DNA of 36,232 nt from Rhodobacterales bacterium (GCA_013297695.1 JAAFHX010000017.1:1-36232), one strand, 5' to 3'. Counted from the stretch's first letter, positions 8,634-16,655 are shown. Numbers and translations are program-made. Notes: generated by a model not told the origin, from the sequence alone.

Positions 8634-8648
8634 CATACGAAGCGTATG
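8634..8648. promoter_or_regulatory. Operator 2 of the tetR-MATE intergenic region
   Basis: Perfect palindrome CATACG-AAG-CGTATG. Its centre is 30 bases from that of operator 1, close to three helical turns, so two TetR dimers could sit on nearly the same face of the DNA. It ends 22 bases before the transporter ATG. Confidence 0.8.
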
Positions 8649-8670
8649 TGAATGCAGGCAGGGTCGCAAG

Positions 8671-10041
8671 ATGTCGGACATGGCGCGGAAGATGCGGGCC
8701 GAGGTGCCGCGGCTGACCTTTTTCGCCGTGCCGATCATCATCGGCTATTCGGCCTCGATGCTGCCGGGGATCACGGATTCGCTGATGCTGGCCCCGCTTG
8801 GTCCGGTGCCGCTGGCGGCGGTCGGGCTGACGGGGGCGATCTCGACCATCCTTTTCGCAACGGTCTGGGGGGTGCTGACCACCCTGGGTGTCCGCGTGGG
8901 CACGGCCTGGGGGGCGGGCGAGGCCCGGCGCATCCCGCATATCCTGCGCAACGGTCTGGTCCTTGGGGCGCTGATCGGTCTGGGGGCGGCTGCGGTCATG
9001 GGCCTGGGCTGGCTGGCGCTGCCGCTGTTCGGCCAGCCGCCCGAGGTGCTGGCGGCGATGCCCGGCTACTGGGTCTGCATGGCGCTGTTCATGGTGCCCT
9101 TCGCGGTGCAGACCGTCTTCACCTCGGCCTTCGAGGCGGTGGACCGGCCCTGGCTGGGCACCGGGTTCGCCTTTCTGGCAGTGGTCATCAACGTGCCGCT
9201 GAACTGGCTTCTGATCTGGGGCGGATTTGGCATTCCGCCCCTGGGCCTGACCGGCGCAGGGATTGCGAGCCTTGCAGCCGAAAGTCTGGCTTTGGCCGCG
9301 ACCTGGGCCTTCTGGCAGTTCGCGCCTTCCATGAAACGGCTGCGGCTGCGCCGGTCGCTCGACTGGACCGAGATCGGGGCGACCTTCCGCGAGGGCGCGC
9401 CGCTCGGGTTTCTCTATGCGGTGGAAACCGGGGCGGTGGCCGTGGGCACGATGCTGATCGGAACCTTCGGCACGGTGGCGCTTGCGGCAAATCAGGTCGT
9501 CTCGTCGGTCGGCGGGCTTTTGTACATGGTGCCGCTTGGGTTTGCGGGGGCCGTGGCGCTGCGGGTGGCGCAGGAAAACGGTGCGGGCAACGGCACGGCG
9601 CTGCGGCCCATCGCCTGGACGGCACTGGCGCTGGTCACGGGCTGGCTGGCTGCGGCGGTGCTGGTGCTGGTCCTTGGCGGCAGGGTCATCGCCGCCGCGA
9701 TCACCGCCGACCCCGAGGTGGTCGCGCTGGCGGCTACGCTGTTCATCGCAATTGCAGCCATGCAGATTTCGGATGGCGTGCAATCGACCATGCTGGGTGC
9801 CTTGCGCGGCATGTCGGACACGCGCTGGCCTGCGGTTGTGTCTATCCTGGCCTATTGGTCCGTGGCCATTCCGGCGGGCTGGCTGCTGGCCGTGCCGCTT
9901 GGCATGGGGCCGGTCGGCGTCTGGCTTGGTTTCGGGATGGGTCTTTCCCTGGCCGGCCTTGCGCTGCTGCTGCGGTTTCGCAGCCGGACCCCGGCGCAGG
10001 GCGGGAAAAACATCTCGCAAGTTGCTTCTGGCCTGCGCTAA
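8671..10041 (+). CDS. MATE family multidrug/metabolite efflux transporter
   Basis: A 456-residue inner-membrane antiporter of the MATE (NorM/DinF) family, exporting organic cations, drugs or metabolites with sodium or proton entry. The sequence has about twelve hydrophobic segments in two halves. The N-terminal half contains FAVPIIIGYSASMLPGITDSLMLAPLGPVPLAAVGLTGAI, and the second half starts near EGAPLGFLYAVETGAVAVGTMLIG, echoing the first. The ORF track begins at 8467 inside the antisense tetR region; ATG 8671 with AGGCAGGG upstream is the sensible start. It is divergent from tetR with two shared operators, so induction by an exported compound is likely. The substrate cannot be read from the sequence. 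Confidence 0.9.
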   Translation: MSDMARKMRAEVPRLTFFAVPIIIGYSASMLPGITDSLMLAPLGPVPLAAVGLTGAISTILFATVWGVLTTLGVRVGTAWGAGEARRIPHILRNGLVLGALIGLGAAAVMGLGWLALPLFGQPPEVLAAMPGYWVCMALFMVPFAVQTVFTSAFEAVDRPWLGTGFAFLAVVINVPLNWLLIWGGFGIPPLGLTGAGIASLAAESLALAATWAFWQFAPSMKRLRLRRSLDWTEIGATFREGAPLGFLYAVETGAVAVGTMLIGTFGTVALAANQVVSSVGGLLYMVPLGFAGAVALRVAQENGAGNGTALRPIAWTALALVTGWLAAAVLVLVLGGRVIAAAITADPEVVALAATLFIAIAAMQISDGVQSTMLGALRGMSDTRWPAVVSILAYWSVAIPAGWLLAVPLGMGPVGVWLGFGMGLSLAGLALLLRFRSRTPAQGGKNISQVASGLR

Positions 10042-10075
10042 CTCAGGGTGACGCGGGGCAGTCAGGGGAACCAGC

Positions 10076-10762
10076 ATGAAACGGTCGCGGATCAACGCCA
10101 TCATCGCCGACGCAGACGACCTGATCCGCCGTCACGGCTTTGCCCTGCCGCCCTTTGCCCGGTGGACCCCGTCCGGGTTCGTGGCCAACAAGGACCGGGC
10201 CGGGGCGATCACCTCGGCCCGACTGGGCTGGGACATCACCGATTTCGGGCAGGGCCGCTTTGACACGATGGGGCTGTTCCTGTTCACCCTGCGCAACGGG
10301 CGACTTGCCGACCTGCGGCGCGGCGGTGGCATGGTCTATGCCGAAAAGCTGCTGATCGCCCGGCAGGATCAGTGGACGCCGATGCACACCCACATCATCA
10401 AGGCCGAAGATATCATCAACCGGGGCGGGGCAAGGCTGGCGGTAAAGCTGTATGGGTCTGACGCTCAGGGGCGGTTCGACAAGACACGGGGTGGCACCGT
10501 GTTCTGCGACGGTATGGCGCGGGACTTTGCGCCGGGCGAGGTTCTTCTGCTGTCCCCGGGTGAAAGCGTCACGCTGCTGCCGGGGGACTGGCATGCCTTT
10601 TGGGGCGAAGGCGGCGATGTGCTGATCGGCGAGGTTTCGACCGTGAACGACGATGTGACCGACAACATCTTTGTCGCCCCCGTTGGCCGGTTTGCCGAGA
10701 TCGAGGAAGACGAGGCCCCGATGCATCTGCTGGTCAGCGACTATGACCGCTGGCTGGCCTGA
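10076..10762 (+). CDS. D-lyxose/D-mannose isomerase family protein (cupin)
   Basis: A 228-residue cupin enzyme resembling D-lyxose isomerase, which interconverts D-lyxose and D-xylulose (and often D-mannose and D-fructose) using Mn(II) or another divalent metal. The visible metal ligands are His104 and His106 in TPMHTHIIKAEDIINRGG, Glu111, and His173 in LLPGDWHAFWGE. The length matches the family. GGGGA lies six bases before ATG 10076. It follows the MATE gene after 34 bases, so read-through is possible, but no other sugar gene is near and the physiological substrate is unknown. Its last 22 bases overlap the end of the convergent sigma-factor gene. Confidence 0.82.
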   Translation: MKRSRINAIIADADDLIRRHGFALPPFARWTPSGFVANKDRAGAITSARLGWDITDFGQGRFDTMGLFLFTLRNGRLADLRRGGGMVYAEKLLIARQDQWTPMHTHIIKAEDIINRGGARLAVKLYGSDAQGRFDKTRGGTVFCDGMARDFAPGEVLLLSPGESVTLLPGDWHAFWGEGGDVLIGEVSTVNDDVTDNIFVAPVGRFAEIEEDEAPMHLLVSDYDRWLA

Positions 10763-11970
10763 GAAAGTCGCGCCGCCAGCCAGGCCCGAAGGGCCGCATC
10801 CCCGGTCAGACCCATGGCCCGATGCAGGGCCTGTGCCTGCCCCACCTTGTCGCCCATCCGCGCCAGCGCCTCGGCACGCAGCGCCCACCAGGGCTGGAAC
10901 CCCTGCGCCCCGGTCAGGGCATCCAGCGCGGCCAGCGCCGCTTTTGGGCCGTCCAGTTCCAGCGTGACGGCGGCGGCGGCTGTCGCCCCGCCAAGGCTGG
11001 GCGACAGCCGGTCAAGGGCGGCATGCAGTGTCGCAAGCGCGGGCCAGTTGGTCCGCCCCAGCATCGCCCCTTCGCTGTGCACCGACTGGATTGCTGCTTC
11101 GCACTGGAAACGGCCAAAGTGGCCCATGGCTGCCGCATCGGCCAGCAGACGGTCGGCCCGGTGGATCATGCGGTGGTCCCATAAAGCCGTATCTTGTTCG
11201 AAAACTGCAAGATACTGCCCGTTTCTTGCCGGTTCCCGCGCCCGGATATGCAGTATAAGGGAAAGCAGCCCCTTGGGCTCCGGCTGGTCCGGGGTCAGGT
11301 CGGCCAGCAGTTCCGCCAGATAGATCGCTTCAGACGCAAGATCTGCGCGGGCGGGGTCCGACCCCGGAACCGCCTCCCAGCCAAGCGCGGCGGCGGCAAG
11401 CACCGCCTCCATGACCTGCGGAAGGCGAGGGCCGATCTCGTCGGGGTCGGGCCGGGAAAAGCGTGCGCCCGCCTCGCGCAGGCGGGTCTTGGCGCGTGAC
11501 AGGCGCTGCCCCATGGTGGCGGGCGAGATCAGGAAGGCCCCCGCGATGCGCTCGGCCGACAGGCCCAGCACGGCCTGCAGCATCAGCGGGGTCTGGGTGC
11601 CGGGGTCGATGGCCGGATGGGTGCATGCGAACAGAAGGCCCAGCCGATGGTCGGGAAAGGCATCGGGCATGGCACTTGCCTCGTCGGTCAGCAGGGTCAG
11701 GTCCGGCAGGGCTGCGGCGGCGGTGGCAGCCCGGGCGCGGGCATGGCCCGCCGCCCGTTTCGCCGCCGTCATCAGCCAGGCTTCGGGTCGGTCGGGCACG
11801 CCGCGCCGGGGCCAGGTTTCCAGTGCGGCCCGCAGCGCCTCGGACAAGGCATCCTCTGCCGCGGCCAGATCGCAATTGCGTGCCGCGAGCAGCGCCACCA
11901 GCCGCCCATAGGCCGCGCGCACCGCCCGTTCCGCGGCAGCCTGCGCGGCGTCTGGCGCGGGCGGGGTCAC
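10741..11970 (-). CDS. ECF sigma factor with C-terminal extension (ECF42 type)
   Basis: An extracytoplasmic-function sigma factor of 409 residues, far longer than the usual 170-200. Region 2 is near residues 10-75 (AAEDALSEALRAALETWPRRGVPDRPEAWLMTAAKRAA). Region 4 is near 130-165 (MLQAVLGLSAERIAGAFLISPATMGQRLSRAKTRL). The remainder is the DUF6596/TPR-like domain typical of ECF42 (NGQYLAVFEQDTALWDHRMI, then helical repeats). The ORF track extends to 12246, but the true start is GTG 11970, overlapping the stop of the DGPF gene as GTGA. ECF42 factors lack an anti-sigma partner and are encoded with DGPF (YCII-like) proteins, exactly as here; the C-terminal domain is thought to control activity. 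Confidence 0.92.
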   Translation of the reverse strand: MTPPAPDAAQAAAERAVRAAYGRLVALLAARNCDLAAAEDALSEALRAALETWPRRGVPDRPEAWLMTAAKRAAGHARARAATAAAALPDLTLLTDEASAMPDAFPDHRLGLLFACTHPAIDPGTQTPLMLQAVLGLSAERIAGAFLISPATMGQRLSRAKTRLREAGARFSRPDPDEIGPRLPQVMEAVLAAAALGWEAVPGSDPARADLASEAIYLAELLADLTPDQPEPKGLLSLILHIRAREPARNGQYLAVFEQDTALWDHRMIHRADRLLADAAAMGHFGRFQCEAAIQSVHSEGAMLGRTNWPALATLHAALDRLSPSLGGATAAAAVTLELDGPKAALAALDALTGAQGFQPWWALRAEALARMGDKVGQAQALHRAMGLTGDAALRAWLAARLSQASQRS

Positions 11971-12323
11971 CCCGGCATGGCCAGCACGGGGCGCACCTCG
12001 GTCGAACCCGTGGCGCTGGAGGGGGCCCTTGCAGCCCAATCCAGCGCCGCGTCCATATCGGGCACCTCGATCAGGAAGAACCCGCCCAGATGTTCCTTGA
12101 CCTCGGCGAAGGGGCCGTCCTGCACGGTGCGACCGGTGGCGCGTATCCGGACGGTGGCGGCGGTTGCGGGCGGCAGCAGGCCCGCGCCCGACACGAACAC
12201 GCCTGCCTGAGCCAGCGTTGCGCCATAGGCGGACCATCCGGCCCAATAGGTGCCCGCTTCGGCCGGGTTGTCGCGCCGCGCGAAATCGGCGGGGGTCTCA
12301 TGGCACAGGATCATGTATTGCAT
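11967..12323 (-). CDS. YCII-related DGPF-domain protein
   Basis: A 118-residue cytoplasmic protein starting MQYMILCHETPADFARRDNP and carrying the family motif at residues 69-72 in VQDGPFAEVKEHLGGFFLIEVPDMDAALDWA. DGPF proteins have a ferredoxin-like YCII fold and accompany ECF42 sigma factors; their role is unknown, though they are usually the main targets of that sigma factor. The start is supported by GAGGA, which overlaps the stop codon of the upstream gene. Its own stop overlaps the sigma-factor GTG (GTGA), so the three genes are translationally linked. Confidence 0.92.
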   Translation of the reverse strand: MQYMILCHETPADFARRDNPAEAGTYWAGWSAYGATLAQAGVFVSGAGLLPPATAATVRIRATGRTVQDGPFAEVKEHLGGFFLIEVPDMDAALDWAARAPSSATGSTEVRPVLAMPG

Positions 12324-12332
12324 GGCTTTTCC

Positions 12333-12710
12333 TCACATTCCGGGGGCGGCGATGGTGGCGCGAACCTCGACCCCTGCGGCGGGCAATCGCGCCGCCCAGC
12401 CTGCGGCGGCGGCGGCATCGGCCACGTCGATCAGGAAAAAGCCGCCAAACACCAGCGCGCTCGGGTCGGTCGCGGTGCCGACCTGCGCAACCGGCGTCGG
12501 AACCAGTGCCGCCCCGCCCCGCAGGACCCCGGCTGCGGCGGCCTGCTTGCCGAAATCGGCATAGGCGGCCCAATAGGACTGCCCCTTTGCCCCGGCATCG
12601 CTGCGCAAGGCAATCTGCGCCGGTGTTTCGTGGATCAGAAGGACAAAGGGTTCGGCAAGGGCCGGGCCAATGCCAAGGCAAAGGGCCAAGGCCAGAGCGG
12701 CGGATTTCAT
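12333..12710 (-). CDS. Exported YCII/DGPF-like paralogue
   Basis: A 125-residue protein with a clear signal peptide, MKSAALALALCLGIGPALA, cut before EPF. The mature part aligns with the neighbouring DGPF protein: FVLLIHETPAQIALR matches YMILCHETPADFARR, SYWAAYADFGKQAAAAGVLRGGAALVP matches TYWAGWSAYGATLAQAGVFVSGAGLLP, and GGFFLIDVADAAAAAGWAARLP matches GGFFLIEVPDMDAALDWAARAP. The DGPF loop itself is lost (ATDPSALVFGGFF). The ORF track start at 12809 crosses the promoter; ATG 12710 with AGGTG upstream gives the signal peptide. It is first in the operon, nine bases before the DGPF gene. A periplasmic member in an ECF42 operon is unusual; its role is unknown. Confidence 0.85.
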   Translation of the reverse strand: MKSAALALALCLGIGPALAEPFVLLIHETPAQIALRSDAGAKGQSYWAAYADFGKQAAAAGVLRGGAALVPTPVAQVGTATDPSALVFGGFFLIDVADAAAAAGWAARLPAAGVEVRATIAAPGM

Positions 12711-12719
12711 CGTTTTCAC

Positions 12720-12762
12720 CTCATCAGGACAGGGCCGCACCATGCGGTCCTGAACTGATGAG
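12720..12762. repeat. 43-bp imperfect inverted repeat before the DGPF operon
   Basis: Two 20-base arms around a three-base centre, matching at 17 of 20 positions. The outer eight bases, CTCATCAG and CTGATGAG, match perfectly. The inner end, on the minus strand, runs into GAGG of the ribosome site of the exported protein. It sits just downstream of the TGTCGA element. It could be a DNA-binding site or, if transcribed in full, a hairpin that hides the ribosome site. Confidence 0.7.
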
Positions 12763-12777
12763 CGGCGCGCCATCGGC

Positions 12778-12786
12778 ATTTCGACA
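12778..12786 (-). promoter_or_regulatory. Candidate ECF42-type -35 element
   Basis: TGTCGAAAT on the minus strand, 71 bases before the ATG of the first operon gene. TGTCGA is, as I recall it, the conserved -35 motif of ECF42-dependent promoters of DGPF genes. A clear -10 match is not evident at the expected distance (the region reads CGCTC). The inference is that the sigma factor drives its own operon. Confidence 0.55.
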
Positions 12787-12824
12787 GGCCGCGCGGAAAA
12801 ATCCTGCACGAGGCCCGGGTCCGG

Positions 12825-13637
12825 TCAGATCACGACCGGCGGGGGAACCGGCACTTCGGGCAGAACCGGTTCGCCAAAGGGGGCGGGCGCTGCCGGATTG
12901 GCTGCAGGCCTGGGCTTCACCGCCACAGGCTTCGGGGCTGCAGGGGGCAGCGAAAGCCCCGTCGGCATCTGCCCGTCGCGGGTCATCACGATGACCTTCG
13001 CCCCATCCGGCACGCGCGAATACAGGTCGATCACGTCCTGGTTTATCATCCGGATGCAGCCGGACGACGCATTGCGCCCGATCGACCGCCATTCCGGTGT
13101 GCCGTGGATGCGGTAGCCGTAATCGATCCCGTTCGTCTGAAGGTACAGCGCCCGGGCCCCAAGCGGGTTCTCCGGCCCGCCCGGCTGGCCGTTCGCCCAT
13201 TTCGCCAGTTCCGGCTTGCGCGCGATCATCTCGGGTGGCGGGGTCCAGTTCGGCCAGGTCTTGCGACCCGAAATCACGGCCTCTCCGGACCATTCAAAAC
13301 CGTCCCGCCCGACCGCGATGCCATAGCGGATCGCCTCGTTCGGGCCGGTGACCAGATGCAACTGCCGCAGTGCCGGGTTGATGATGATCGTGCCGGGGGC
13401 CTGATCTGTCGGATATACAACTGTCTGCCGCCGGAATTCGGGCGGAATTTCATCCACCGGCAGCGCCGGGATCGAGAACGGCCCGTCCTGACGCGAGACA
13501 TAGATGGTGTCGGGGGCGGGGACCTCGACAGGTACGGGTGCTGCGGCCATCGTGACCGTCGGTCCGCCCGGAACACATCCTGCAACGGTCAGCGACAGAA
13601 GCCCTGCCACGACCAGCCTGCCCGTAAGCCCCACCAT
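12825..13637 (-). CDS. L,D-transpeptidase lipoprotein (YkuD/ErfK family)
   Basis: A 270-residue envelope enzyme of the YkuD fold, which makes 3-3 peptidoglycan cross-links or attaches proteins to peptidoglycan. The start at ATG 13637 yields MVGLTGRLVVAGLLSLTVAGC, a good lipobox with lipidated Cys21. The catalytic signature is YRIHGTPEWRSIGRNASSGCIRM, with His178 and the nucleophile Cys194. Between residues 82 and 125 lies the usual N-terminal YkuD strand (TIIINPALRQLHLV). The C-terminal 40 residues are Pro/Ala-rich and probably a flexible tail. The ORF track start (TTG 13709) lacks support. It stands behind kynA after 121 bases and probably has its own promoter. Which cross-link it forms is not shown. 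Confidence 0.9.
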   Translation of the reverse strand: MVGLTGRLVVAGLLSLTVAGCVPGGPTVTMAAAPVPVEVPAPDTIYVSRQDGPFSIPALPVDEIPPEFRRQTVVYPTDQAPGTIIINPALRQLHLVTGPNEAIRYGIAVGRDGFEWSGEAVISGRKTWPNWTPPPEMIARKPELAKWANGQPGGPENPLGARALYLQTNGIDYGYRIHGTPEWRSIGRNASSGCIRMINQDVIDLYSRVPDGAKVIVMTRDGQMPTGLSLPPAAPKPVAVKPRPAANPAAPAPFGEPVLPEVPVPPPVVI

Positions 13638-13758
13638 CTGCCTGATCCTCTTGCGTCTTGTTGCGTTCCGACGCCACGCGCCGATCCGATTGCCGCGCAG
13701 AATACTCAACCCACCGCCAAGATTCCAGCGGATAGACCGAAGAATTCGGGGATATCGG

Positions 13759-14595
13759 TCACAGGCTTGTGCGCAGGTGCCACAGTTCGGGGAACAATTC
13801 CACCTCCAGCATCCGCCGCAGATAGCCGACGCCGGATGTCCCGCCGGTGCCGCGTTTCAACCCGATCACCCGTTCCACCGTGGTGACATGGTTGAATCGC
13901 CAGCGGCGGAAGTAGTCTTCGAAGTCCACGAGCTTTTCGGCCAGTTCGTACAGGTCCCAATGCGCCTCGGGGGTGCGGTAGACGGTTTCCCACACCGCCT
14001 GCACGCCCGTGTCCGCGACCCAGGGCTGCGACAGATCGCGGGTCAGAACAGCCTGCGGAACCGGCAGGCCCGCCCGTGCCAGCGCCCGCAGCGCCTCGTC
14101 ATACAGCGAGGGGCGGGCAAGTTCGGCCTCCAGCAGTGCCAGGATGTCGGGGCGGTGCACATGGGGCCGCAGCATCGCCGGATTGCGGTTGCCCACCGCA
14201 TATTCGATCAGCCGGTACTGCCAGGACTGGAACCCCGAGGATTGGCCGAGGTCGTTGCGAAAACGGGTATAGTCTGCCGGGGTCATCGTGCGCAGCACGT
14301 CCCAGGCCGAATTGAGCTGTTCGAAAATGCGCGAAATCCTCGCCAGCAGCTTGAACGCCGGGCGCAGCCGGTCTGCGGCAATGGCGTCGCGTGCGGCATC
14401 AAGTTCGTGCAGTGCCAGCCGCATCCAAAGTTCCGAGGTCTGGTGCTGGATGATGAACAGCATTTCGTCATGTGCCCCGGTCAGACAGCGTTGTGCCCCG
14501 AGGATCGCGTCGATCCGAAGGTAGTCACCGTAGGACATGCGGCCGTCAAAGTTCATCTCGGCACCCTCGCGGGCGGGATCGTGCGGGGTGGTCAT
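13759..14595 (-). CDS. kynA: Tryptophan 2,3-dioxygenase
   Basis: A haem enzyme that opens the indole ring of L-tryptophan with O2 to give N-formylkynurenine, the first step of the kynurenine pathway. The 278 residues match bacterial [19 protein letters not shown] contains the substrate-pocket His51, [13 protein letters not shown] contains the proximal haem ligand His236, and [19 protein letters not shown] is the C-terminal signature. ATG 14595 is chosen because GGAGG lies a few bases upstream; the ORF track runs to 14883 without support. It is the last gene of the kynU-GNAT-kynA unit, 136 bases behind the acetyltransferase. A kynurenine formamidase (KynB) is not present in the window. Confidence 0.96.
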   Translation of the reverse strand: MTTPHDPAREGAEMNFDGRMSYGDYLRIDAILGAQRCLTGAHDEMLFIIQHQTSELWMRLALHELDAARDAIAADRLRPAFKLLARISRIFEQLNSAWDVLRTMTPADYTRFRNDLGQSSGFQSWQYRLIEYAVGNRNPAMLRPHVHRPDILALLEAELARPSLYDEALRALARAGLPVPQAVLTRDLSQPWVADTGVQAVWETVYRTPEAHWDLYELAEKLVDFEDYFRRWRFNHVTTVERVIGLKRGTGGTSGVGYLRRMLEVELFPELWHLRTSL

Positions 14596-14731
14596 GATGA
14601 AGCCTCCGTCAGGGGAAGGGCGTGGTGCGGGCGATGAAGGGCGCGGCACCGGGCAGGGCTGAGATGCGCCCCGCATCGCCCGCGCCGCACCCCCGGCGCG
14701 CAGGCAGACGGGGCGGGCTGGCGGTGCAGGG

Positions 14732-15229
14732 TCATGCGGGGGTGATCCGGTCCAGCGCCATCGCCCGGTTGACCGGGTTGTCTTCGGGCCGGTTGCGCAG
14801 GTCCTGCCCGCCGATCTCCCGTATCTCCGGGGCAAGCCGCCAGCCGTGCCGGAAAAAGAAGCCTTGCGCATACCGGCTGGCAAGCACCGTCAGGCGGGTC
14901 AGGCCCAGGCCGCGCGCCTCGTCCAGCAGCGCGGCATACAGCCGGTCGGCAAGACCGGTCCCCATGCGGTCCGGGCACACGAAGGCCATGTTCAGATACC
15001 CGTCGCGTTCCAGCATCATGAACCCCGTGATCCGCAAACCCTCGGCCGCAACCAGCGTCAGATGCCGGTCAAGCCAGGGGCCCCAGTCGGCGGTCAGGGC
15101 GGGATCGGGCACCCATGCCAGCCGCTCTGCCTGTGAATAGCGCCCGGCGCATCCCTCGCGGACCGCCTGCACAAAGACATCTCTCGTGGCGGCGGCATCC
15201 TCGGGACGAAAGCGGCGGATCGTGGCCAT
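14732..15229 (-). CDS. GNAT family N-acetyltransferase within the kyn operon
   Basis: A 165-residue acetyl-CoA-dependent N-acyltransferase. The N-terminus ([22 protein letters not shown]) is the common GNAT first strand and helix. The acetyl-CoA loop is [29 protein letters not shown], and FFFRHGWRL is the typical motif B end. The start is ATG 15229. It lies between kynU (90 bases upstream) and kynA (136 bases downstream) on the same strand, so it is probably co-transcribed. It might acetylate a kynurenine-pathway amine or an unrelated metabolite; the sequence gives no substrate. Confidence 0.85.
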   Translation of the reverse strand: MATIRRFRPEDAAATRDVFVQAVREGCAGRYSQAERLAWVPDPALTADWGPWLDRHLTLVAAEGLRITGFMMLERDGYLNMAFVCPDRMGTGLADRLYAALLDEARGLGLTRLTVLASRYAQGFFFRHGWRLAPEIREIGGQDLRNRPEDNPVNRAMALDRITPA

Positions 15230-15319
15230 GGCGGGTCTCGGTCAGGCTGCGGTGCGGTCGTCGGGGGTCCGAGGGATCATTGCGCGGCAGGTCCGTCCCT
15301 GCCGGATCAGGCCAGGCGC

Positions 15320-16513
15320 TCAGGTCACCCGGGCGCGTGTCTTGTACTCCGGACGGTCCCACAGGTTTCCGGCCATCACCTCGGCAAGGATCGCCATTGC
15401 TGCCCGGACCTCGTCCAAGCCGATGTACAGCGGGGTGAACCCGAAGCGCAGGATGTCGGGTGCGCGGAAATCGCCGATCACGCCACGCGCGATCAGCGCC
15501 TGCATGATGGCATAGCCCTCGGGGTGGCGGAAACTGACCTGGCTGCCGCGCTTGTGTGGGTCGCTCGGCGAGGCGAGGGTCAGCATGGGGCAGGCAGCCT
15601 CGACCCCTGCGATGAACCCTTCGGTCAGTTCGATCGACCGTGCGCGCACATCGGCCATCTCGGCCATGTCCCAGACATCCAGCGCCGCCTCGAGCGCCGC
15701 AAGTTGCAGCACCGGCGGCGTGCCCACCCGCATTCGCTCGATCCCCCGGCCGGGGCGATAGTCGGCGTCAAAGGCAAAGGGGGCCTCGTGCCCCAGCCAA
15801 CCCGACAGGGCAGGGCGCACACCCTCGGCATGGTGGGGGGCCACATAGATGAAGGCTGGGCCGCCGGGGCCGGAGTTGAGGTATTTGTAGGTGCAGCCCA
15901 CGGCAAAATCGGCCCCTGCCCCGGTCAGATCGACCGGGATCGCCCCCGCCGAATGGGCCAGATCCCAGATCGCCAGCGCGCCTGCCGCGTGGGCGCGGGC
16001 GGTAAGGTCGGCCATGTCGTGCAGACGTCCGGTGCGGTAATCCACCTCGGTCAGCATCGTCACCGCGACGGTGTCATCGACGGCCCCTGCAACCTCTTCC
16101 GGCGCGACGGTGCGCAGGCAATAGCCATCGCCCAAAGTCCGGCACAGCCCGTCGGCCATGTAAAGGTCGGACGGAAAGTTGCCGGTATCTGAAAGGATCA
16201 CGCGGCGGCCGGGGCGCATTTCCAGCGCCGAGGCCAGCGCCTGATAGACCTTGACCGACAGCGTGTCGCCCATCACCACCGTTCCGGGCGGCGCCCCGAT
16301 CAGCCGCCCGATCCGGTCGCCCACGCGTGATGGCTGGTCCATCCACCCGGCCTTGTTCCAGCCGGTTATCAGCATCTCGCCCCATTCGTCGGTGATGCTG
16401 CGGGCAACGCGCGCCGCTGCTGCACGCGGCAGCGGGCCAAGCGAGTTGCCGTCCAGATAGATCACCCCGTCCGGCAGGTGGAACATCGCGCGGGTCGCAT
16501 CAAAATCGGTCAT
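15320..16513 (-). CDS. kynU: Kynureninase
   Basis: A pyridoxal-phosphate enzyme that cleaves L-kynurenine to anthranilate and L-alanine. The 397-residue product starts MTDFDATRAMFHLPDGVIYLDGNSLGPLP, a signature kynureninase N-terminus. Lys210 in FAVGCTYKYLNSGPGGPAFIYV is the Schiff-base lysine, and DLAHSAGAIPVDL supplies the PLP-ring contacts. ATG 16513 has AGGAGG upstream and starts the operon. Together with KynA it gives anthranilate, provided a formamidase is encoded elsewhere. The ORF track extension to 16921 is spurious. A possible promoter is present upstream but weak. Confidence 0.96.
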   Translation of the reverse strand: MTDFDATRAMFHLPDGVIYLDGNSLGPLPRAAAARVARSITDEWGEMLITGWNKAGWMDQPSRVGDRIGRLIGAPPGTVVMGDTLSVKVYQALASALEMRPGRRVILSDTGNFPSDLYMADGLCRTLGDGYCLRTVAPEEVAGAVDDTVAVTMLTEVDYRTGRLHDMADLTARAHAAGALAIWDLAHSAGAIPVDLTGAGADFAVGCTYKYLNSGPGGPAFIYVAPHHAEGVRPALSGWLGHEAPFAFDADYRPGRGIERMRVGTPPVLQLAALEAALDVWDMAEMADVRARSIELTEGFIAGVEAACPMLTLASPSDPHKRGSQVSFRHPEGYAIMQALIARGVIGDFRAPDILRFGFTPLYIGLDEVRAAMAILAEVMAGNLWDRPEYKTRARVT

Positions 16514-16655
16514 GGTGGCCTCCTGCCGCAAGCCTAGCGTTGCTGCTGCGCGATTGAAAGCCGGAGGTCGGCGTTGCCCTGACCCCCGAGCGTCCGCCCG
16601 GCACCGCTTGCCGCCACGCCGGGCCGGTGCCAGACTTGGGTTCCAGACAGGGGAT

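Noticed and set aside
8623-10104. 493-codon minus-strand frame opposite the MATE gene
   Set aside because: It is low-complexity Arg/Gln/Pro/His-rich sequence, typical of an antisense shadow.
10741-12246. 501-codon frame as a longer sigma factor
   Set aside because: The extra 92 codons are a shadow of the DGPF gene; the GTGA overlap at 11970 marks the true start.
13737-13749. Small CCGAA-GAA-TTCGG hairpin after kynA as terminator
   Set aside because: The stem has only five pairs and no T run follows, so termination is not supported.
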